Source: Deltaproteobacteria bacterium (GTDB lineage: Bacteria; Bdellovibrionota; UBA1018). Taken from it: a stretch of 49,628 nt of DNA. Positions 43,275 to 49,628 of this stretch are shown here, piece after piece. A program made the position numbers and the translations under genes. Under the pieces are notes generated by a model. That model saw nothing but the letters and a program-made list of their open reading frames with translations, made no database searches and was not told the DNA's origin. The first letter of the stretch is position 1. Each line of letters begins with the position of its first letter. Location of the stretch: NCBI GenBank assembly GCA_013286765.1, contig JABDFB010000003.1:1-49628 (forward strand), given 5' to 3'.

Positions 43275-45572
43275 ATGTATTTTAAAAAGTTTTTCTGGGT
43301 TACCCTGTCTATCCTATTAGGAATTTCAATTCTGGCACCTTTTGTCCATGCCGGTAGCAAGGAGAGCCCGTCAATAGAGGGAGAGAAATCAGAGCCGGTT
43401 CTTCATAGGGCAATTAGAGCGTGGGATCTCGAAAAAACTGAGGCACTCCTTAAAAATGAAGCAAAGGTCGACGAGCTAGACGAAAATGGAAATACCACCC
43501 TTTTGGTCTTAATGGACGTGATTCAAAAAAGAACGGAGAAGACTAATAAGGCTCGTGATTTTCAAAAAAGCCGACAGGACTTTAGTACCTATCAGAAGTT
43601 TTTAAACCTCCTTTTTGCTTATAAAGCGGACCCCTTTCAAAAGAACAAATCAGGGAAGTCTGCCTTTACTTACACCGTAAGCACTTCGCCTCTATTTTAC
43701 CTGGGTGAGCTAACCCGGTATCCTGCCTTATCGGAGCTTATCCTGTACGGAATCGCCCATGGGTTTAATATTTATTCTGTGAATTCTAACGGTAATAGCC
43801 CCATAAGTGAACTTGACGCGAAGACTCGGATAGACCTTGAGAACATGCTGTGCGAAAAGCTTTGGGGATATTATTTGAATATGGAAAGTCCATTTAATGA
43901 AAATCACCTCCATCTTGCCGCAAGACTGGGAAATAGTGGGCTTGTAGCGCACGCTATAGCAAGGGGTTCCAAATTCAGTCCAGGAAGTCATAGTCGTAAG
44001 ACGGCGTTAGCTGCAGCCTTGAGTGGCAGGAACGGTGATGTTAATAAGCGGATCGAGATGGCAACTGGATTGCTCAAAGTGGGAGCTAAGATCAAAAATG
44101 TGGGAAAGGACTTTCCAGTTGAACTTCTGCATGCATTGGCGTTGGCCGGAATGTCCACCCGATTGGAGAGGGAGCTCAAAAAATCTCCGTTCGATTTTGC
44201 TAGTCAATTGGGGGGAAAAACCCTTTTGGATCGCGCATTCGAGTCTGGTGATTTAAAAACGGCTGAAATCATTCTTTATGCGTCTCTTCCCGATAATCGT
44301 CGCCTAAGTTTGGATTCCGAATCGATTAAAGAGAAGAGCTTAGACGAACCTTTTTTAAAACATAGTAAGTTTGACGAACAGGATGAAGCGATCTATTCCA
44401 ATTACCAGCCTGTGATCCGTTTTCTTGTCAGAAATTTTGATCGTTTGACACCTCGATTTATTCAGCTAGCTCTGAAAAATGGAATTGATTTCTATCATAT
44501 GGTTCTCCAATTGCAGTTTTTTCAACTTAATTCAAATGACTCAAATTTTCGAGCTTTGAAATGGACGGTGATGATGCACAGGCTCAGACCGGCTCTACGA
44601 AGACAGATTGATGCTGCGATGGGCTTTCCTCTTTCTAAACCGATATTGGAGATTATTACCCAATATTATATTCCCGGAATTGATGATCCCGGCTTAGATT
44701 CTATGCCGCCTCTTCATAGTGTGATTGGCCGTAAAGACTTAGCTTCAGTTAGGCTTCTGTTGGAATCAAAAGCGGATCCAAATGCACTATGCTTAGGGGA
44801 AACTCCGCTTGGGCGTGCGATTATTCTTACAGATTTTGAAATGATCCGTTCTTTATTAAATGCAAATGCAGGTATCAATGCCGTTACCAGAGAACAGTTA
44901 AATGACTATTATCGCGTCCGCCCAGTCGACGACAACACTGCTCAAGGGGGATATAACTACACACCTTTGATGTTAGCGTCATGGACGGGAAAAGTTGATG
45001 TAGCCAAAGTTCTTATTGAATATAAGGCCGACGTCAATGAAAAGGCTTCGGAGGCAGCGGGTGGAACGGCCTTGGGTCTTGCTGCTACGGGATATAGTTC
45101 CGATATGCTTCAGTTTCTTTTAAAGCAAAAAGCAGACATCAATCTCGCCTCTTATGACAAAAGGACTCCCGTTCATTTGGCAACTTTCGTAGGTCGCAAA
45201 GACGCCGTTTCTACCCTTCTTGCTGCGAAAGCTAATTTTGAGTTAGCGGATGGAGAAGGTATAACACCCTTGTATTCCGCGGTGAGAGGCGGACAACATT
45301 CCATTTCCAAAAGCCTGATGGACAGAAAGGCTAATCCTTTTCGTCCGGCACATTCTCTGATCCGCGCTGCCGTTGAAGCTGATGAGGGTCCAAATGGCGC
45401 GAGCGACATGATGGAAAGTCTGGTGAGAGAGTATCAAGAGGAATATCGTGAAAAGCATCGACTTCAGTCGAGATCACGAATAGCAGCTGAAAACCCAGAA
45501 AAAGACGAAAAAGGGGTTCAGCGAAATTTCACAGTCAATGGAACTACAACCCATCGTTCCAGTGATGATTGA
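43275..45572 (+). CDS. Secreted ankyrin-repeat protein
   Basis: A 765-residue protein with a signal peptide (MYFKKFFWVTLSILLGISIL, ending FVHAGS). Ankyrin repeats occur near the N-terminus (HRAIRAWDLEKTEALLKNEA) and densely at about residues 475-700 (LHSVIGRKDLASVRLLLESK, YTPLMLASWTGKVDVAKVLI, TPVHLATFVGRKDAVSTLLA, TPLYSAVRGGQHSISKSLMD). The middle 250 residues are helical without recognised repeats. It is probably a protein-binding exported factor, like the 868-residue ankyrin protein at 8089-10695. Its stop overlaps the next gene by 4 bases. Confidence 0.82.
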   Translation: MYFKKFFWVTLSILLGISILAPFVHAGSKESPSIEGEKSEPVLHRAIRAWDLEKTEALLKNEAKVDELDENGNTTLLVLMDVIQKRTEKTNKARDFQKSRQDFSTYQKFLNLLFAYKADPFQKNKSGKSAFTYTVSTSPLFYLGELTRYPALSELILYGIAHGFNIYSVNSNGNSPISELDAKTRIDLENMLCEKLWGYYLNMESPFNENHLHLAARLGNSGLVAHAIARGSKFSPGSHSRKTALAAALSGRNGDVNKRIEMATGLLKVGAKIKNVGKDFPVELLHALALAGMSTRLERELKKSPFDFASQLGGKTLLDRAFESGDLKTAEIILYASLPDNRRLSLDSESIKEKSLDEPFLKHSKFDEQDEAIYSNYQPVIRFLVRNFDRLTPRFIQLALKNGIDFYHMVLQLQFFQLNSNDSNFRALKWTVMMHRLRPALRRQIDAAMGFPLSKPILEIITQYYIPGIDDPGLDSMPPLHSVIGRKDLASVRLLLESKADPNALCLGETPLGRAIILTDFEMIRSLLNANAGINAVTREQLNDYYRVRPVDDNTAQGGYNYTPLMLASWTGKVDVAKVLIEYKADVNEKASEAAGGTALGLAATGYSSDMLQFLLKQKADINLASYDKRTPVHLATFVGRKDAVSTLLAAKANFELADGEGITPLYSAVRGGQHSISKSLMDRKANPFRPAHSLIRAAVEADEGPNGASDMMESLVREYQEEYREKHRLQSRSRIAAENPEKDEKGVQRNFTVNGTTTHRSSDD

Positions 45573-45859
45573 AGGCCCGCCCGCGCCTGGGTACCAAGCG
45601 TTTGAATGCGTTTGCGAAAAAAAAGTGGTCAGAAAAATCAACAAACTTAAGAAGCAATGTAGTGAGTGCGAGTCGCCTCCAGCAGAAAAAGAAACGAGCG
45701 CTTCTTTGTGACATATGCGAGGATGACTTCACGGATGAGGAGTTTCTTAAGGAACACAAGGAAGGGCATGGGACATGCCGAGAGTGCTCAGCTTGTAAGA
45801 AAGTGCTAGTAACCCCAGCGGGTTGCCGAACGCATGAATCATATATGCATGGGTTCTAG
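45569..45859 (+). CDS. Small protein with two eukaryote-type C2H2 zinc fingers
   Basis: A 96-residue protein. Finger 1 uses Cys47, Cys50, His63 and His67 and fits the classical C-x2-C-x3-F-x5-L-x2-H-x3-H rule exactly (CDICEDDFTDEEFLKEHKEG, then H). Finger 2 uses Cys73, Cys76, His89 and His94 with the same Cys-to-His spacing of 12. The 45-residue N-terminus is strongly basic. This is not the shorter-spaced Ros/MucR finger usual in bacteria. The TTG start overlaps the ankyrin stop (TTGA), so the two are translationally coupled. There is no signal peptide. DNA or protein binding is expected; the biological role is unknown. The same frame continues beyond its TAG. Confidence 0.65.
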   Translation: MKARPRLGTKRLNAFAKKKWSEKSTNLRSNVVSASRLQQKKKRALLCDICEDDFTDEEFLKEHKEGHGTCRECSACKKVLVTPAGCRTHESYMHGF

Positions 45860-46141
45860 GCCCGCCTATTTGTAGGTATACATCAGAGACTTCCTGATAC
45901 CCTTTATTCGTTCGTAAAGCAGGAAGGCGAAGTCAACTACGAAGGCTTAAAGGACTTATGGCAAACCGGTTCTTTTCTTCCAATGTATAGTGAATTTGGA
46001 GATGCATTAAACTATTTGAATTTGGAATTGATAAGAGAAGCTACACAGTCGCGAGCACTTGTTTTCGGCGTTATTTCTGTAAAACCGCTAGCTAATTTGG
46101 TGACGGACTATGTTTACGGCAGCGGCATAATTATGGAATGA
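45860..46141 (+). pseudogene. In-frame continuation behind the C2H2 gene's TAG
   Basis: Directly after the TAG the same frame stays open for 93 codons with protein-like composition (DTLYSFVKQEGEVNYEGLKD, FGDALNYLNLELIREATQSR, then ALVFGVISVKPLANL) before a TGA. There is no good start at the beginning; the first ATG is well inside. It may be the rest of a once longer C2H2 protein cut by one nonsense mutation, a readthrough product, or the end of another deleted gene. No family is recognised. Confidence 0.4.
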
Positions 46142-46239
46142 GATTTCTTTTGGCCTCAATTAGTCCAAAGATCTAAGTTATCTAAAACATAAAAACTATA
46201 AAATTGTGTCCCAGGCTGTCTAATGGTATAGGGGCTACT

Positions 46240-47220
46240 ATGAAAATAAAAAGTTTTGCTTTATTTTTATTTATATTGGAATTGATTCTATCGATCCCAA
46301 TAATTGATAATTCTGCAAGAGCTATGGAACCGCAAGGAAGTCAACAAAAAATTAAATTTAATAAATTTAATTCGAAACCGTCTAACAGTTCATCCTGTAG
46401 TTTTGAAAGCAAAACTTCCCAACCCCTTCTCGTGCCTGTGAGCTCGCTGTTGCCCGCGGCTGCTCTAGTACGCTTGCCTCAAGATTCTTATCAGCGCGGT
46501 CTGCTGTATTTCGATTCAGGATATTATGATAGCGCGATCGATGAAATGTATCGGGTCGTTAAAGAATCTAAGAAATTAAAAGATGGCACGTGGCCAAGTC
46601 TTTATATTGGACTGGCTTATTTCGAAAAAGCTAAACAAGCATTAGACGAAGATGAAAAAAATCAATTTTGGAATTTAGGGAAAGCATACCTTGAATTATC
46701 GGTATTAGAAGGTTCCGCTATAGCGAAGAGATTTTTGGGTGCGGAATTACAATCTTCCGAACCGGAGAGGGCTATCAGACTTTTAAATGAAGCAGAAGTG
46801 TATGAAAATGGAGAGCGAGCGATTGCTGACCCGATTGCTCGACGTATCGGTAAGCCTTATGTGAAACTCGGCAATACACTAAGATTAAATTTTATTATAT
46901 TGGCCATTGCTGATGGAGGACTTCAGGATTCCACAAGACGAAGGAATGGTTTAAATAAGTTAATTTCTGGTTTGTCACCTGCACATACGAGAGAAGTTCT
47001 GGGAGAAATTGCCGCGGCAGCTGAATACGTGCTCTCGGTTTATCAGCAGCATGGTGTATATACATTTAGAAATAGTAATGGAATATTAGATAATAATATC
47101 GACATAAATCGATATGAAAAAATCTATAAAGAATTTGGGAAATACGTGTTGCCTGAACAGCGAAACCGCATCAATGAAGCGGCGATGCTATTTGTTAAAA
47201 AATTTCAAAAAAGAAGATGA
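46240..47220 (+). CDS. Secreted TPR-like protein
   Basis: A 326-residue protein starting at ATG 46240 with a signal peptide (MKIKSFALFLFILELILSIP). A low-complexity Asn/Ser/Lys linker is followed by helical repeats of TPR or Sel1 character: SYQRGLLYFDSGYYDSAIDE, WPSLYIGLAYFEKAKQALDE, LGKAYLELSVLEGSAIAKRF and PERAIRLLNEAEVYENGERA. The second half lacks clear repeats. It is probably a periplasmic or extracellular scaffold. The gene is noticeably AT-richer than its neighbours. An in-frame start 36 bases upstream would place polar residues before the signal and is less likely. Confidence 0.65.
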   Translation: MKIKSFALFLFILELILSIPIIDNSARAMEPQGSQQKIKFNKFNSKPSNSSSCSFESKTSQPLLVPVSSLLPAAALVRLPQDSYQRGLLYFDSGYYDSAIDEMYRVVKESKKLKDGTWPSLYIGLAYFEKAKQALDEDEKNQFWNLGKAYLELSVLEGSAIAKRFLGAELQSSEPERAIRLLNEAEVYENGERAIADPIARRIGKPYVKLGNTLRLNFIILAIADGGLQDSTRRRNGLNKLISGLSPAHTREVLGEIAAAAEYVLSVYQQHGVYTFRNSNGILDNNIDINRYEKIYKEFGKYVLPEQRNRINEAAMLFVKKFQKRR

Positions 47221-47273
47221 GGCGATAAGAATTTCGATTTTGATGTGTCCATCAGGCAGATGTTAGAAAAATG

Positions 47274-48707
47274 TCAGGAATCGATTAACTGTTGAAAAGG
47301 GATTAATCGATGAAAAAAGTTTTCAAATTCGTTTTGATGTGCAGAGGGCAATTCTCCTTCGTAGACAAGAACTGGCTTTAACGAAGCTCGTCGTGGAATG
47401 GATAATACATCCATCTTATTTTTAACTTCTTTGATCACGCTTCTATCAATCACTTTTTTGCACTTGAATTCGCAGAGATAGAAAACATCGAGCGAAGTGT
47501 GGATCAGTAAATCGATTTGGCATGCTCCTTTTGTTTTTACCTTCTTTTTTTGTACATGGGGAGCGCTCGAGATAATGTCACTGTTTTGAATCGCAAGAAT
47601 TCTATGTAGAATCTGTCGATTTGCCAATAAAAGGTTTTCAAACTGTAGACCCATGATCGAGTCAAATTGCTTGAGCTCGGAAAGTGACTCGATCACCTTG
47701 GCGCCAGTTTTTATTTTGTCTTTTAATGGTTGAATGTATTTTAAATAGAATCGAAGATAATTATCCTTTAGTCTCAAATGTCCTAGTTTTGATTGCTCAC
47801 CAGATGGATGGTAATAATAATCTCGACTTAAAAAACCAGACAGCTCGAGAATATGAATATGTTCGCTGAATTCACTGCTCGGTTTAGTATGTAATTTACC
47901 TGCCAACTGGGTTGGGCTAAGCTTGGATTCAAGGCAAGCTTTGATCATTTTTTCAAAGGTTTTTCCCTTCCGATCGAAAATTTCCATAAATATTTTATCA
48001 TATTCGTTAAATAAAAATCCGGTCGACCTAAAACAGAGTTTGATAATATTCTGTGAGATCGATTGAGATGCGAGAACTTCTTCCAGGTACTTTGGCACCC
48101 CTCCGGTAATAGATAGAAGAAGCATCTTTTCTCTGGAACTCAGTCGAAATCCCTGTCGTTCCCAAAACTTGTGTATCTCGTGAAGTGGAAGCTCTTGTAA
48201 GTTGATTTCCAGCGAAACTCTACCTTCGAAGTTGGCATTTCTTAGAATATTCTTCTCAATCCAAGACGAAACTGAGCCACAAACAACTAGGATCAGTTGA
48301 GGGTTCTTTTTCAACTGTGTATCCCAGATATCTTTTAGGCGGGCTGTGAATAAGGGATCTTTCTTTCCCATCCAGGAAATTTCATCGAGGAGGATAAGGT
48401 GGTCGCCTTTTTGGGTTAATTTTGCCAAAGTTGTAAAAGCCTCGGTCCAGTTTTCAAAATGCTCTTTCCTTGTATTAAAACGGAGACTTAATTTATTAGA
48501 AAAATGTTCGAGTTGATCTTTGTTAGAAGCCCCTTCGTTGGGACCAAGTCCTTGAATCTCGATGAATGAAGTGAATTGTCTCCCAAATTCTCCAATAAGC
48601 GCGCTTTTTCCAATTCGTCGTCTGCCCATCACACAGGCTAGGCTAGCCGTTTTTTTGCGTTTTAAGTTTCTAAGAGCCTCTAATTCTTGATTTCTTCCTA
48701 AAAACAC
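47274..48707 (-). CDS. ATPase_2 / DUF234 family protein
   Basis: A 477-residue STAND-like ATPase of the type common in archaea. Residues 1-230: FLGRNQELEAL, Walker A VMGRRRIGKSALIGEFG, Walker B HLILLDEISWMGK and a GSVSSWI sensor. A winged-helix region follows (LSPTQLAGKLHTKPSSEFSE). The C-terminal DUF234 part resembles a PD-(D/E)xK nuclease fold: QIDLLIHTSLDVFYLCEFKC, then KK, gives the D...E-x-K pattern. The function is unsettled; such proteins are linked to mobile and defence regions. The start is GTG, preceded by AAAGGGG, which lies inside a perfect 39-bp inverted repeat. Confidence 0.85.
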   Translation of the reverse strand: MFLGRNQELEALRNLKRKKTASLACVMGRRRIGKSALIGEFGRQFTSFIEIQGLGPNEGASNKDQLEHFSNKLSLRFNTRKEHFENWTEAFTTLAKLTQKGDHLILLDEISWMGKKDPLFTARLKDIWDTQLKKNPQLILVVCGSVSSWIEKNILRNANFEGRVSLEINLQELPLHEIHKFWERQGFRLSSREKMLLLSITGGVPKYLEEVLASQSISQNIIKLCFRSTGFLFNEYDKIFMEIFDRKGKTFEKMIKACLESKLSPTQLAGKLHTKPSSEFSEHIHILELSGFLSRDYYYHPSGEQSKLGHLRLKDNYLRFYLKYIQPLKDKIKTGAKVIESLSELKQFDSIMGLQFENLLLANRQILHRILAIQNSDIISSAPHVQKKKVKTKGACQIDLLIHTSLDVFYLCEFKCKKVIDRSVIKEVKNKMDVLSIPRRASLKPVLVYEGELPSAHQNEFENFFHRLIPFQQLIDS

Positions 48708-48709
48708 TA

Positions 48710-48806
48710 ATCACCCCTTTAGATGTCTATACTGACATTTAAAGGGGTAATTATCAAGGTATAAATCACCCCTTTAAATGTCAGTATAGACATCTAAAGG
48801 GGTGAT
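48710..48806. repeat. Perfect 39-bp inverted repeat overlapping the ATPase ribosome-binding site
   Basis: Bases 48710-48748 and 48768-48806 are exact reverse complements, with a 19-base centre. Each arm is itself nearly palindromic: within 36 bases its ends (ACCCCTTTA and TAAAGGGGT) pair, allowing a 15-bp stem. The minus-strand arm nearest the ATPase supplies the AAAGGGG ribosome-binding site, two bases before the GTG. The element could be a translation-blocking leader hairpin, a double operator or a palindromic mobile unit. Confidence 0.9.
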
Positions 48807-48871
48807 ATTTAGAGCTATCTAAGGAAAGTTTTTGCGTGACTTTTGCCAATTTCAGGCTCATATTAGCGGGC

Positions 48872-48949
48872 GTGTATCTCATTCAAGGTAAAGTAAAACA
48901 TTTCGTGGACCGTTGATGACTAGCAGAGCGGGCCTCGCGCTACCGCCTT
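48872..48949 (+). other. N-terminal coding remnant with two adjacent TGA codons
   Basis: From GTG 48872, in the same frame as the methyltransferase, the sequence reads VYLIQGKVKHFVDR, then TGA TGA, then LAERASRYRL running straight into VHIDFGTGDG. This matches, without gaps, the N-terminal segment I remember for NpmA-type enzymes (KG near residue 5, Leu before the VHID strand). The two stops occupy codons 15 and 16. One inserted T after CGT plus one lost C before CTA would explain both stops at once. Confidence 0.6.
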
Positions 48950-49522
48950 GTGCACATCGACTTCGGTACGGGTGACGGTACTTACGCGTACCGATTTGCA
49001 CGTCAATATTCAGATACTCTTGTTATCGGTGTGGATAGTAACGCCGAGAACTTACGAGAAATTTCACATAAGGCCGGTCAAAAGGAATCTAAGGGTGGTT
49101 TGTCGAACCTTCTTTTGGGTCAGCTTTCGCTAGAACAATCGCCGGGCGAGCTCGTGGGGTTTGCAGATTCTATTTCGATTTTGCTTCCCTGGGGTTCTCT
49201 GTTGAGAGCAGTGGCTCTTCCTGAGCCAGAGTCGTTGCTCAAACTCCGAGGATTGTTAAAACAAAACGGAAACAGCGAAATGACGATTATATTCGGTTAT
49301 TCCGAGAGTGCTGACCCAGGTATGGTGCAAACGCTTGGACTGCCGGTCCTCGATGACAACTTCCTTAAAAACCAGCTTATTCCAGCCTATCATTCGGCTG
49401 GATTGAGAGTGAAGGCGAATCAGATTCCCGTAGACGAAATTAATCAAATTCCCAGCCGCTGGGCAAAGAAGCTCGCGTTTTCTGGTAAGTCACGAACTTT
49501 CGTTAAGGTGACTGCGCGCTAG
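48950..49522 (+). CDS. KamB/NpmA-family 16S rRNA (adenine A1408-N1) methyltransferase
   Basis: A 190-residue SAM-dependent methyltransferase from GTG 48950. Motif I is HIDFGTGDGTYAYRFAR, then VIGVDSNAENLREIS, KGGLSNLLLGQ, the family hallmark SISILLPWGSLLRAV and the C-terminal SRWAKKLAFSGKSRTF. The two tryptophans that in NpmA grip the target base are present (Trp81 and Trp171 here; 107 and 197 when counted from GTG 48872). A1408 methylation confers resistance to kanamycin, apramycin and related drugs; whether this protein does so is untested. The true N-terminus is interrupted by two stop codons, so translation would need re-initiation here, and the gene may be inactive. Confidence 0.8.
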   Translation: MHIDFGTGDGTYAYRFARQYSDTLVIGVDSNAENLREISHKAGQKESKGGLSNLLLGQLSLEQSPGELVGFADSISILLPWGSLLRAVALPEPESLLKLRGLLKQNGNSEMTIIFGYSESADPGMVQTLGLPVLDDNFLKNQLIPAYHSAGLRVKANQIPVDEINQIPSRWAKKLAFSGKSRTFVKVTAR

Positions 49523-49550
49523 TAGAACCGTTTTTGGGTTGATCCGAGAA

Positions 49551-49628
49551 ATGGAAAGAGTTTTGCAAATTTCTTTAGACGTGTCACTGGTCAATCCGGT
49601 AGAACAGTTGAACGAGTTGAAAGGATAC
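49551..49628 (+). CDS. Start of an unidentified gene (cut by window end)
   Basis: A frame opening at ATG 49551 stays open for 26 codons to the end of the window (MERVLQISLDVSLVNPVEQL...). The GAGAA just upstream is a weak ribosome-binding site. It is too short to identify. Confidence 0.4.
   Translation, partial: MERVLQISLDVSLVNPVEQLNELKGY

Noticed and set aside
48710..48806. CRISPR-like repeat or insertion-sequence ends
   Set aside because: There are only two arms, in inverted orientation around 19 bases, with no transposase between them and no spacer series.

Overview
The window looks like chromosomal DNA from a Gram-negative bacterium. TolB, an MsbA-like ABC exporter, many Sec signal peptides and a lipoprotein all imply an outer membrane. 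Tandem HD-GYP proteins with a degenerate GYP motif, a sigma-54 enhancer-binding regulator, and several secreted ankyrin, RCC1 and TPR-like proteins suggest a Bdellovibrionota or other former deltaproteobacterial lineage. That placement is inference; no rRNA or other clean phylogenetic marker was found. Base composition is moderate and uneven: AT-rich around 10.7-11.0 kb and 46.2-48.9 kb, and visibly GC-richer around 32.7-34.6 kb.

Region by region. 0-8 kb: two HD-GYP proteins, a CWC / DUF5522 pair of small cysteine-rich proteins, secreted hypotheticals, a RES/Xre toxin-antitoxin operon with a readable promoter, an ABC exporter, a LysM protein and a YceI protein. 8-16.5 kb: a secreted ankyrin protein, an RCC1-repeat lipoprotein and a 1155-residue carboxylic acid reductase followed in frame by a decayed winged-helix fragment. 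16.5-20.9 kb: a membrane antiporter of the PF07399 type and an operon of periplasmic single-cysteine MsrB plus a DipZ-like reductase.

21.0-34.9 kb is a 13.8 kb genomic island. Its right end is an intact tRNA-Lys(UUU) gene. Its left end is a duplicated 3' part of that tRNA, beginning exactly at the anticodon loop, plus the downstream terminator region. The cargo is stress-themed: CbpM, CbpA, GrpE, DnaK, HdeD, a three-subunit molybdenum aldehyde oxidoreductase (paoABC-like), a peroxiredoxin, a DsbA-like protein, a histidine kinase, a conserved hypothetical and a zinc alcohol dehydrogenase. Backbone genes survive only as debris (a truncated ParA and smaller fragments), and no integrase is visible.

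34.9-42.5 kb reads as core genome on the minus strand: purA, a class V aminotransferase, a lysine/alanine-rich protein, a GAF/sigma-54 regulator, a thiolase and tolB. 42.7-49.6 kb is accessory. It holds a second secreted ankyrin protein overlapping a small protein with two classical eukaryote-type C2H2 zinc fingers, whose frame continues past a single TAG; a secreted TPR-like protein; an ATPase_2/DUF234 protein whose ribosome-binding site lies inside a perfect 39-bp inverted repeat; and a KamB/NpmA-family 16S rRNA A1408 methyltransferase whose alignable N-terminus is interrupted by two adjacent TGA codons.
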